A stretch of DNA of 6,730 nt from JBCDIQ01 sp039024295 (lineage in GTDB: Bacteria; Bacteroidota; Bacteroidia; J057), in contig JBCDIQ010000329.1 in assembly GCA_039024295.1 (NCBI GenBank), forward strand, positions 1 to 6,730. Reading direction: 5' to 3'. Positions 1 through 6,367 of this stretch are shown here, piece after piece. Under the pieces are notes generated by a model, which ran no database searches, had not been told where the DNA came from, and saw nothing but the letters and a program-made list of their open reading frames with translations. Numbering within the stretch: position 1 is the first letter of the stretch; the number at the start of each line of letters is the position of its first letter. A program made the translations under genes and the position numbers.

Positions 1-1473
1 CGTAAAGAGCTGCTCAAAAGGCGAGAAAGCCGACAAGAGGAATTAGATCGTGGCATTATGCCCGATTTTCTCCCAGAAACTAAATCTATCCGGGAAGGAT
101 CTTGGAAAGCAGCCCCCTTACCTGATGATCTTCAGGACCGTCGGGTTGAAATTACCGGTCCGGTAGAAAGAAAAATGATTATCAATGCCTTGAACTCCGG
201 TGCAAAGATGTTCATGGCTGATTTGGAAGATTCAAATTCCCCTACTTGGGAAAACAATATTCAAGGGCAGATCAACCTTAGGGATGCTGTTAAGCGTACC
301 ATCACTTTTGAGGATAAGAAGAAGGGAAAGTTTTATCAGCTAAAGGATGAAGTGGCCACCTTGTTGGTGCGTCCCAGAGGATGGCACCTGGAGGAAAAGC
401 ACATCACGGTTGATGGAGAACCCATGAGCGGCTCTATGTTGGACTTTGGGCTATATTTCTTTCACAATGCCATCATGTTGCTGGCGCGTGGGTCTGGGCC
501 GTACTACTACCTGCCCAAAATGGAAAGTCACCTGGAAGCTCGTTTGTGGAATGACATATTTGTGTTAGCACAGAGCAAACTGGGATTGCCACTTGGTACC
601 ATTAAAGCTACCGTACTGATTGAGACCATCATGGCCTCATTTGAACTTGATGAAATTTTGTATGAACTAAGAGACCATTCAGCCGGGTTTAACTGTGGCC
701 GATGGGATTACATTTTTTCGTATATCAAACGGTTCAGCAGCAATTCTAACTTTTTGACTCCTAACCGAGCTCAGGTAGGAATGACTGTCCCTTTCATGAA
801 GGCGTATTCTCATTTGGTGATCAAAACCTGCCATAAACGTGGCGTTCATGCGATTGGCGGAATGGCTGCACAAATCCCCATTAAAGGAGATGAAGCAGCG
901 AATAACGCTGCACTTGAAAAAGTGCGTAACGACAAATTGCGTGAAGCAAAGGATGGACACGACGGAACCTGGGTCGCTCACCCTGGGCTGGTGCCTATTG
1001 CCATGGAGGTATTTGATGAGCATATGCCTTCTCCTAATCAAATTCACCGTCTCCGAGAAGATGTGTCTGTCTCAGCAGCCGATCTGATCGAAGTACCCGA
1101 AGGAACCATCTCTGAAGAAGGACTTAAGATAAATATTGATGTAGGCATCCAGTATATTGAAGCATGGCTTCGCGGTAATGGATGTGTACCTATTTACAAC
1201 CTGATGGAGGATGCTGCGACCGCTGAAATCTCCCGTTCCCAGGTATGGCAGTGGATTCATAATCCTAACGCCAAGTTAGACGACGGTCGAGAAATTACTG
1301 TGGATCTTTATCGTGAGTATTTGCCAGGACAACTTGCACATATCAAATCACTGGTAGGAGAGGAAGCTTATAAAAATGGTAAGTATGAACTGGCTGCAGA
1401 GCTGTTTGACAAACTCGTCACTAGCGATACCCTCGACGAATTCCTGACATTAAGTGCATACGAGCATATATAA
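1..1473 (+). CDS. aceB: Malate synthase A, 5' end cut off by the window edge
   Basis: Malate synthase A condenses glyoxylate with acetyl-CoA to give malate, the second step of the glyoxylate shunt, in the cytoplasm. The frame is open from base 1. The 19 codons before the first ATG (58) already align with the E. coli protein (RKELLKRR... before PDF), so that ATG is internal and roughly 40 N-terminal residues lie outside the window. Visible marks are DRRVEITGPVERK near the start; RPRGWHL, with the Arg at 376-378 expected to bind glyoxylate; the family signature RDHSAGFNCGRWDYIF at 670-717; GGMAA; DGTWVAHPGL; and GNGCVPIYNLMEDAATAEISR, with the expected catalytic-base Asp at 1210-1212. The 490 visible codons plus the missing part fit the usual length of about 530. 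The signature has Phe where the pattern expects Leu (G-F-N). The gene ends 129 bases before aceA on the same strand, the classic pairing. Family assignment is very secure. Confidence 0.97.
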   Translation, partial: RKELLKRRESRQEELDRGIMPDFLPETKSIREGSWKAAPLPDDLQDRRVEITGPVERKMIINALNSGAKMFMADLEDSNSPTWENNIQGQINLRDAVKRTITFEDKKKGKFYQLKDEVATLLVRPRGWHLEEKHITVDGEPMSGSMLDFGLYFFHNAIMLLARGSGPYYYLPKMESHLEARLWNDIFVLAQSKLGLPLGTIKATVLIETIMASFELDEILYELRDHSAGFNCGRWDYIFSYIKRFSSNSNFLTPNRAQVGMTVPFMKAYSHLVIKTCHKRGVHAIGGMAAQIPIKGDEAANNAALEKVRNDKLREAKDGHDGTWVAHPGLVPIAMEVFDEHMPSPNQIHRLREDVSVSAADLIEVPEGTISEEGLKINIDVGIQYIEAWLRGNGCVPIYNLMEDAATAEISRSQVWQWIHNPNAKLDDGREITVDLYREYLPGQLAHIKSLVGEEAYKNGKYELAAELFDKLVTSDTLDEFLTLSAYEHI

Positions 1474-1602
1474 TCCTGATTGGAAAGGTAATGACAAAAT
1501 GTGATTCAGTTGTTAGCAAAATAGACTAGCACTCATCACCTCTTAGCTTATACCTATTCCCCATCAGCTATTCCCCCAACTATAATTTAACCTGTTAAGA
1601 TA

Positions 1603-2889
1603 ATGAGCAGAACAAAACAAGAACAGATCAGCGCCCTAGTAGCTGACTGGGCAAGTAACCCTCGCTGGAAGAATGTTAAGCGTACCTATACCGCTGAAGA
1701 GGTAGTGAACCTCCGCGGATCCATCGAAGTCGAATACACCTTAGCCAAATTAGGTGCTGAGAAATTGTGGAAAGGCATTCATGGTGAAGATCCGATTTGT
1801 GGATTAGGCGCGATGACGGGTAATCAAGCAATTCAAGAGGTACAGTCAGGGTTAAAAGCCATTTACTGCTCAGGTTGGCAGGTAGCAGGTGATGCGAATA
1901 CAGCTGAAACCATGTACCCTGATCAGTCATTGTACCCTGTGGATGCTGTGCCCCGCCTGGTGCGTCGCATCAACAATGCGCTTCAGCGTACCGACCAAAT
2001 CCACTGGATGAACGGTGATACTGACATTGATTGGATGGTGCCCATCGTAGCCGATGCTGAAGCTGGATTTGGTGGCAACCTGAATGCCTTCGAACTGATG
2101 AAGCACATGATCATGGCGGGTGCTTCTGGTGTACACTTTGAAGACCAGCTTTCTTCTGCTAAGAAATGTGGTCACTTAGGTGGTAAGGTATTGGTTCCCA
2201 CACAAGAGGCCATCAATAAATTGATTGCCGCTCGTCTGGCCGCTGATGTGTTAGGGACTTCTACGCTGGTTATTGCTCGTACAGATGCAGATGCAGCTAA
2301 CCTGCTTACCTCTGACGTAGATGATCGTGACAAGTCTTTCTGTACCGGTGAGCGTTCGTCTGAAGGTTTCTACTATGTACGCAATGGCCTTGAGCAAGGG
2401 ATTGATCGTGGCCTGGCTTATGCCCCATATGCTGACCTGATCTGGATGGAAACTTCTAAGCCAAATCTGGAACAAGCCAAGAAATTCGCTGAAGCGATCA
2501 AAAAAGAATATCCTGATCAGTTGCTCGCTTACAACTGTTCTCCTTCCTTCAACTGGAAAGCGAATTTGGATGACAGCACCATGAAGAAATTCCGCGAGGA
2601 ATTGAACGCCATGGGCTACAAATTCCAGTTCATTACCCTCGCAGGATGGCACGCCCTCAACAACAGCATGTTTGAGTTGGCTTCTGCTTATGCCCAAGAA
2701 GGAATGTATGCCTACTCTCAGCTTCAGGAGCGTGAGTTTGCCAATGCGAATAGCGGCTACCGCGCTGATAAGCACCAGTCTTTTGTTGGTACTGGATACT
2801 TTGACGCGGTACAGAACACCGTTACTGGCGGTACTGCTTCAACCACCGCGATGGGTGGGTCCACTGAGACCGACCAATTCCACGGATAA
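1603..2889 (+). CDS. aceA: Isocitrate lyase
   Basis: Isocitrate lyase cleaves isocitrate to succinate and glyoxylate, the first step of the glyoxylate shunt, in the cytoplasm and normally as a tetramer. At 428 residues it matches the short bacterial (E. coli-type, 434 aa) form. Landmarks are SGWQVAGDANTAETMYPDQS (from residue 90), the metal-binding region VADAEAGFGG (149-158), the signature KKCGHLGG (187-194) with catalytic Cys189, ARTDADAA, and YNCSPSFNW (310-318). All expected active-site blocks are present and the frame is intact. The ATG at 1603 gives an N-terminus (SRTKQEQISALVADW) collinear with known members. No Shine-Dalgarno motif precedes it, as is usual in Bacteroidota. The 129-base gap after aceB has no terminator-like hairpin, so co-transcription is likely, though an additional internal promoter is possible. 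A TATAAT string at 1581-1586 lies too close to the start to be convincing. No aceK is seen downstream. Confidence 0.98.
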   Translation: MSRTKQEQISALVADWASNPRWKNVKRTYTAEEVVNLRGSIEVEYTLAKLGAEKLWKGIHGEDPICGLGAMTGNQAIQEVQSGLKAIYCSGWQVAGDANTAETMYPDQSLYPVDAVPRLVRRINNALQRTDQIHWMNGDTDIDWMVPIVADAEAGFGGNLNAFELMKHMIMAGASGVHFEDQLSSAKKCGHLGGKVLVPTQEAINKLIAARLAADVLGTSTLVIARTDADAANLLTSDVDDRDKSFCTGERSSEGFYYVRNGLEQGIDRGLAYAPYADLIWMETSKPNLEQAKKFAEAIKKEYPDQLLAYNCSPSFNWKANLDDSTMKKFREELNAMGYKFQFITLAGWHALNNSMFELASAYAQEGMYAYSQLQEREFANANSGYRADKHQSFVGTGYFDAVQNTVTGGTASTTAMGGSTETDQFHG

Positions 2890-2919
2890 GTTTAGTCTTT
2901 GCATATTGAAGAATGGAAG

Positions 2920-2949
2920 AAGCCCTCGTATATCGGGGGCTTATTTTTT
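2920..2949 (+). terminator. Rho-independent terminator after aceA
   Basis: A 9-bp stem (2920-2928 with 2934-2942, including one G-T wobble) closes a 5-base TATAT loop and is followed by a T-run (TATTTTTT to 2949). It begins 31 bases after the aceA stop codon and fits the end of the aceBA transcript. On the - strand no T-run follows the hairpin, so it should act in the + direction only. Confidence 0.85.
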
Positions 2950-2965
2950 GGGGAATGGTTGAGGT

Positions 2966-3032
2966 TCGACCCACTTTGGGGTCGATCTTTTATGGTCGTT
3001 CGTGCTATACATATGTCACTCCTTCGGAGTGA
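2966..3032 (-). repeat. Composite palindromic module 1 (REP-like), reverse orientation
   Basis: Read on the - strand this is, in order: hairpin 1 (TCACTCC-GAA-GGAGTGA, 3032 to 3016, perfect 7-bp stem), the tag CATATGTATAG (3015 to 3005), a 19-base spacer (3004 to 2986), and hairpin 2 (TCGACCC stem with loop CAAAGT, 2985 to 2966). The same order recurs in inverted orientation at 3097-3165. Hairpin 2 agrees with its partner at 17 of 20 positions and the tag at 10 of 11. This looks like a dispersed intergenic palindromic repeat of REP type. Family membership is inferred, as no genome comparison is possible here. Confidence 0.75.
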
Positions 3033-3096
3033 TACTGGAATGGATTCCCGTCGCTTAGGTTAATCAGAAGATGGAGGGCTTTTTGCACCTGCAAAC
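3033..3096. other. Non-coding core between the two inverted modules
   Basis: These 64 bases separate the two palindromic modules. No coding signature was recognised. At the right end TTTGCA (3082-3087) and TGCAAA (3090-3095) form a perfect inverted repeat around CC. The two-base gap is too short for a normal hairpin loop, so it may be a protein-binding palindrome or chance. TGCACC also occurs twice (at 3084-3089 and 3097-3102), the second copy being the start of hairpin 1 of module 2. Confidence 0.4.
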
Positions 3097-3173
3097 TGCA
3101 CCCCGAAGGCGGTGCGATATGTATAGATAACCGTTTCTGAGTTTCTCGACCCCGAAGAGGGTCGTATCTATTG
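3097..3173 (+). repeat. Composite palindromic module 2 (REP-like), forward orientation
   Basis: In order: hairpin 1 (GCACC/GGTGC stem, 3098-3102 with 3111-3115, a C·C mismatch, then C-G closing a GAAG loop), the tag GATATGTATAG (3116-3126), a 19-base spacer (3127-3145), and hairpin 2 (CGACCC/GGGTCG, 3147-3152 with 3159-3164, loop CGAAGA). The tail TATCTATTG (3165-3173) resembles the tag. The order and the spacer length match module 1 exactly, while the hairpin 1 stem differs at several positions and remains mostly paired. The spacer sequences themselves are not alike. The module ends 39 bases before the first codon of the transposase relic at 3213, which suggests that the two belong together. 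Confidence 0.75.
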
Positions 3174-3212
3174 AGTGGAATTCGCTAAATTCAGCATACA
3201 AACAATATCCAC

Positions 3213-3415
3213 ATGCCAGGAACTTTCTCACAAATCTACATTTAGGTAATTTTTGCGGTCAAAGGAGGACAAAATCTCATTCAAAACGAATGGAAAGATG
3301 AACTCCACACATACATTGCAGGCACCACCATTGAAAGCGAACCTTTCGAGAAGAGTATCAGGAATTACTTCATAAATTTGAAGTTCCTCATGAAGAAAAA
3401 TACCTGTTTGTGTGA
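3213..3415 (+). pseudogene. Decayed IS200/REP-associated-type tyrosine transposase (Y1_Tnp family relic)
   Basis: The ATG at 3213 opens MPGTFSQIYI, then a TAG stop (3243-3245), then VIFAVKGGQNLIQNEWKDELHTYIAG in the same frame (to about 3325). This is the typical N-terminus of Bacteroidota IS200-like transposases, in which Gln is usual where the TAG stands (CAG to TAG is one change). From about 3335, in another frame, come KRTFREEYQELLHKFEVPHEEKYLFV and a TGA at 3413-3415, the typical C-terminal end of the same family. About 65 codons remain of an expected 140-150. The missing middle would hold the His-hydrophobic-His metal site and the catalytic Tyr, so the product cannot be active. Such enzymes nick single-stranded DNA next to hairpins, and the palindromic modules just upstream fit that role. 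The relic ends 5 bases from the rsgA stop. Family recognition is from memory of the protein pattern. Confidence 0.85.
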
Positions 3416-3420
3416 TACGA

Positions 3421-4392
3421 TTACCCCCCCTGAATCTCCTCTAGCATACTCAAATAGCTGTTGTAGCGAGAAGGGTGAATCTCACCCGCTTCCAAAGCTT
3501 TTTTTATTGCACAGCCCGGTTCATGGACATGCAGGCAATTGTTAAACTTACATGCTCCCAATAGGCGATACATTTCAGGAAAATAATGACTAAGCTCTTC
3601 CGCTTCAAAAGCTGAAAGCCCCATTTCTTTGATGCCTGGAGAGTCAATCAGAAATCCGCCAGGTGCCAACTCAAACATCTCCGCATAGGTAGTGGTGTGC
3701 CGACCTTTTAAGGTATTATCAGAAATATCACCCGTTCGCAGATCGAGATCAGGGTCCACCAGGTTAACCAAGGTAGACTTGCCCGCACCTGAATGTCCTC
3801 CGATAAAGCTCGTTTTATCTTTGAATAATTCAACCAGCTTAGGTTTGGCAGATTCATCCAATGAACTAATGGGAAGCACTTCATATCCGATGTCCCGGTA
3901 CAGATTCACCACTTCTTCTAGCTTTGCCAATTGCCCCTCAGAAGTAAGCAAGTCGATTTTATTTACCACCATAACCACTGGTATGTGGTATGCCTCGGCA
4001 ATGACCATAAACCGATTGGCAAATCCAGTTGTGGTATGAGGCTGCTCCAGGGTATATACCAGAACGGCCTGATCTATATTGGAGGCCAGAATATGAACTT
4101 CGTGGCTCTTATTGACTGATTTTCGAAGCAGGTAATTATCCCGAGGTAAGATGTTGGTAATCATCGCCAGCTCTTGGGCTTCGTCTTGTGCTACCACAAC
4201 ACGATCGCCAACCGCTACAGGATTGGTTGACCTGATTCCTTTGATTCGGAACTTACCCCTTATAACTGCTTCCAATAACTTTCCATCTGTTTGCTTTACC
4301 CAAATCCGAGATCCGGTGGAGCGAACAACGATGCCAGTTGACTCCGTTCCGACAGGTGATTTGGCCTTTTTTCCTTTTCGTTTAGCGGGCAT
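3421..4392 (-). CDS. rsgA: Small-subunit ribosome biogenesis GTPase RsgA (YjeQ)
   Basis: RsgA is a cytoplasmic, ribosome-stimulated GTPase that helps late maturation and quality control of the 30S subunit. The 323-residue product has the family order: an OB-fold (about residues 17-75), then a circularly permuted GTPase domain with G4 NKID (144-147), G5 SS (176-177), P-loop GHSGAGKS (199-206), G2-type GRHTTT (230-235) and G3 DSPG (250-253), then the C-terminal zinc knuckle C-x4-C-x-H-x5-C (Cys281, Cys286, His288, Cys294). All are intact. The ATG at 4392 is chosen because it opens a basic tail (PAKRKGKKAK) directly before the OB-fold. The open frame extends to 4506, but that part lies inside the upstream peptidase gene and resembles nothing in the family. 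The start overlaps the peptidase stop by 11 bases, suggesting one transcript and coupled translation. A run of seven G on the coding strand sits just before the stop codon. Confidence 0.97.
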   Translation of the reverse strand: MPAKRKGKKAKSPVGTESTGIVVRSTGSRIWVKQTDGKLLEAVIRGKFRIKGIRSTNPVAVGDRVVVAQDEAQELAMITNILPRDNYLLRKSVNKSHEVHILASNIDQAVLVYTLEQPHTTTGFANRFMVIAEAYHIPVVMVVNKIDLLTSEGQLAKLEEVVNLYRDIGYEVLPISSLDESAKPKLVELFKDKTSFIGGHSGAGKSTLVNLVDPDLDLRTGDISDNTLKGRHTTTYAEMFELAPGGFLIDSPGIKEMGLSAFEAEELSHYFPEMYRLLGACKFNNCLHVHEPGCAIKKALEAGEIHPSRYNSYLSMLEEIQGG

Positions 4393-6127
4393 ATATGGGT
4401 TCCGTATGGATGCGCTGCCACCTCTCAAGGTTTCGGGCCTGGGTTTCGGATGGCAGGTCTTGTAGGGTAAAAACGAGCGTTTCCAATTTCCATTGATGCA
4501 AAGCAACCAATTGAGTAGTTCTTAGGGTGCCCTGGCGGAAAAAATGAATTTCCATGATGCCATTTCCGTGATAAGCAAGGGCTTCATCAAGGCTAGGGCC
4601 AATTTGCATCCCATTGATGGCCACCAACTCATCTCCAATTGCGAGGCCTGACATTTCTGCCGGGCTGCCGGGCAGCACATTGGTCAGTTGATGTATTTTT
4701 AGGTCAGCCTGACGGACAATGCCAAATGTGTGCACAGCTAAGGTGCCAATAGGCTCCTTGCGAACATCAAAACCATAAAAGTCCGCTGCTGATTCCAGGG
4801 CTGGGACCAGCGATTCAACTCCTTGGATGTATTTGTAAAAGAATTCTTCCAGAGAGTTGCCACATTCCTCCTCAGCAATTCGCTGATAATCAGCAGAAGT
4901 ATACCCCCGGTTTGCTTTGGCAATCTCGTGATACATCCTTCGCATGACTGTATCTAAAGAACTCTGGTGGCTGGTCAATTTTCGAATATGGGTATCCAGC
5001 AAAAAAGCCACCAGATAGCCTTTGGTGTAAAAGGAAATCCGGCGGTTGGGAAATACTTCTCGTTGGTAAGCATTGGCCCAGCTCTGGATGCTTGCCTGTT
5101 CCAAAGAAGTCACGTCTTTTCCCGTCATGGACATGAAACGCTTGGTTTCATTGTTGATGCTTTGCAGCCATTCACTCAGGTTCCAACCTCCTCCCTTCCA
5201 GATCATCAGGTCTCCATAATAGGTGGTCACCCCTTCTGTGATATAGTGCAAGGCTGAGACCTGGGCCTTGGCATAATCATAGGGTTTCATATCTGCTGGG
5301 CGGAGTGCCTTCACATTCCAGGTATGGAAGAGTTCATGCGAACTGATTTCCAGAAAAGACCGATAAAAGTCAGGTTGCATGAGACGCGTTCCTGGACCCA
5401 TCGCTATTACTGTGGAATTAATGTGCTCAACCCCGTGGCGCATCTCATAGGGTGGCATTACAAACAAGTAATGGTATTCAGAAACCGGAAATTCCCCAAA
5501 AACTTCCAGTTGGGCCTCAGTATACCGGGTGAAATCTTTTTCCATCCTTGGTAGATCTGGGGTGCAATTACCCTGGAACCACAAATGGAAGGGAATGCCT
5601 CGGACCTGAAATTTATGGTGCTGAAGGTCTGCACCAGCCAACAACGGAGAATCAACCCATTCGTCAAAAGAGGCAGCTTCAAGGGTGTGCTCAGCACATG
5701 GAAGCCCGCAAGCAACCTGGTAAGTCTTGGGGAGTCCCTTTAAGATAATTTTATGGGGCTGATTCAGGGTGTCTTGGGTGAACAGAGAGAAATTAATGCC
5801 ATTGAGGTAAACATGACGATCATCAACAAAACTCCCACCTGCATCCTGGACCTTGGCAAAGAAGCTGTAACTTACCTTGATGGGGGTTCCTGCTTTTGCA
5901 TCCAACTGCCAACTATGGGGAGATACGGGCATTAATGGGATAGGGGTTCCAGTCTGATCTTTTACGATTAGGTCGTTCAGGGTACGTTCGAAGTTTTGGT
6001 ATTCATATCGTCCGGGTCTCCACCTGGGTAGGTGAAGGACAGGAGCATCTTTGGAGGTCACGAACTGTAGTTGCACTTTAACCAGGTGAGATTGCGCCAA
6101 GCTGAAATCTAGTGAAAATGTTACCAT
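4382..6127 (-). CDS. M61 family metallopeptidase (glycyl-aminopeptidase-like) with PDZ domain
   Basis: This is a zinc-dependent peptidase of family M61. Known members cleave N-terminal Gly or Ala or act as endopeptidases; the substrate here is unknown. The 581-residue protein has the M61 N-terminal beta-rich domain (about 1-170, with LPRWRPGRYEYQNF at 33-46), the catalytic domain with GVEHINST (232-239), the zinc motif HELFH (His264, Glu265, His268) and the third ligand Glu298 in ITEGVTTYYGD, a helical region, and a PDZ domain (about 476-545; LPGSPAEMSGLAIGDELVAING at 485-506). The catalytic residues are complete. The N-terminus (MVTFSLDFSLAQSHLVKV) has no signal peptide or lipobox and runs straight into the first domain, so a cytoplasmic location is inferred. 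The length fits the family. The gene is first of an apparent two-gene unit with rsgA, whose start it overlaps by 11 bases. The 240 bases upstream should hold its promoter. Confidence 0.95.
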   Translation of the reverse strand: MVTFSLDFSLAQSHLVKVQLQFVTSKDAPVLHLPRWRPGRYEYQNFERTLNDLIVKDQTGTPIPLMPVSPHSWQLDAKAGTPIKVSYSFFAKVQDAGGSFVDDRHVYLNGINFSLFTQDTLNQPHKIILKGLPKTYQVACGLPCAEHTLEAASFDEWVDSPLLAGADLQHHKFQVRGIPFHLWFQGNCTPDLPRMEKDFTRYTEAQLEVFGEFPVSEYHYLFVMPPYEMRHGVEHINSTVIAMGPGTRLMQPDFYRSFLEISSHELFHTWNVKALRPADMKPYDYAKAQVSALHYITEGVTTYYGDLMIWKGGGWNLSEWLQSINNETKRFMSMTGKDVTSLEQASIQSWANAYQREVFPNRRISFYTKGYLVAFLLDTHIRKLTSHQSSLDTVMRRMYHEIAKANRGYTSADYQRIAEEECGNSLEEFFYKYIQGVESLVPALESAADFYGFDVRKEPIGTLAVHTFGIVRQADLKIHQLTNVLPGSPAEMSGLAIGDELVAINGMQIGPSLDEALAYHGNGIMEIHFFRQGTLRTTQLVALHQWKLETLVFTLQDLPSETQARNLERWQRIHTEPIYAR

Positions 6128-6195
6128 GTGATTAACATAGAATATTGTGTTAGTAATTCAAAATTTTATCCAATTGGTGTGACTTTCTTTCATCT

Positions 6196-6279
6196 GTTCA
6201 TTCTAAATTGTGGAAAATGCTAGTATATTGTTTTCAAAGCAGATGTTGGATATTGGATTAAATCGTTCATCTTAAATTG
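6196..6279. repeat. Imperfect 15-base direct repeat in a divergent intergenic region
   Basis: GTTCATTCTAAATTG (6196-6210) and GTTCATCTTAAATTG (6265-6279) match at 13 of 15 positions, with starts 69 bases apart. They lie in the AT-rich 240-base gap (6128-6367) between the divergent M61 gene and the gene at 6368. They could be paired operator sites or a chance match in AT-rich DNA. I see no RNA gene, clear terminator or ORF in the rest of the gap. Confidence 0.3.
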
Positions 6280-6289
6280 AATGAGTTTA

Positions 6290-6316
6290 TTTGGTATCTT
6301 TTGATGGCTATATTTA
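6290..6316 (+). promoter_or_regulatory. Possible Bacteroidota-type promoter for the gene at 6368
   Basis: TATATTTA (6309-6316) matches 7 of 8 positions of the Bacteroidota -7 consensus TAnnTTTG (Gly-less pattern aside, only the last base differs). TTTG at 6290-6293 could be the -33 element. The 15-base gap between them is somewhat shorter than usual and the region is AT-rich, so this is only a candidate. TATTTTAC at 6330-6337 is a weaker alternative. Confidence 0.25.
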
Positions 6317-6367
6317 ATACTGTATTCAGTATTTTACCCTAAAAAACCTCTCAATCAACACAATCCT

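Noticed and set aside
58..60. ATG as the true start of malate synthase
   Set aside because: The frame is open upstream to base 1, and those codons align with the family's N-terminal region, so the start lies outside the window.
1581..1586. TATAAT as an aceA promoter
   Set aside because: It lies only 16 bases before the start codon, no matching upstream element is at a suitable distance, and co-transcription with aceB explains expression.
2251..2775. 174-codon open frame on the - strand inside aceA
   Set aside because: It is antisense to a certain gene and has no recognisable domain. Other shorter antisense frames in aceB, aceA, the M61 gene and the 6368 gene are rejected for the same reason.
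2672..2962. 96-codon + strand frame running past the aceA end
   Set aside because: It overlaps aceA in another frame and continues into the terminator hairpin, with no family resemblance.
2966..3173. CRISPR array or attenuator
   Set aside because: The units are inverted rather than direct repeats, the spacers are 19 bases and only two in number, and no cas gene or leader is present. No downstream gene on the + strand would be controlled.
3243..3245. Programmed read-through of the TAG in the transposase frame
   Set aside because: The catalytic middle of the protein is deleted and the frame is changed further on, so read-through could not restore an enzyme.
3424..3430. Seven-C run (G on the rsgA strand) as a phase-variation tract
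   Set aside because: It encodes only the last two glycines before the stop, so slippage would barely alter the protein.
4393..4506. Longer rsgA start at 4506
   Set aside because: The extra 38 residues are read from within the peptidase gene in another frame and resemble no RsgA N-terminus. The ATG at 4392 fits the family.
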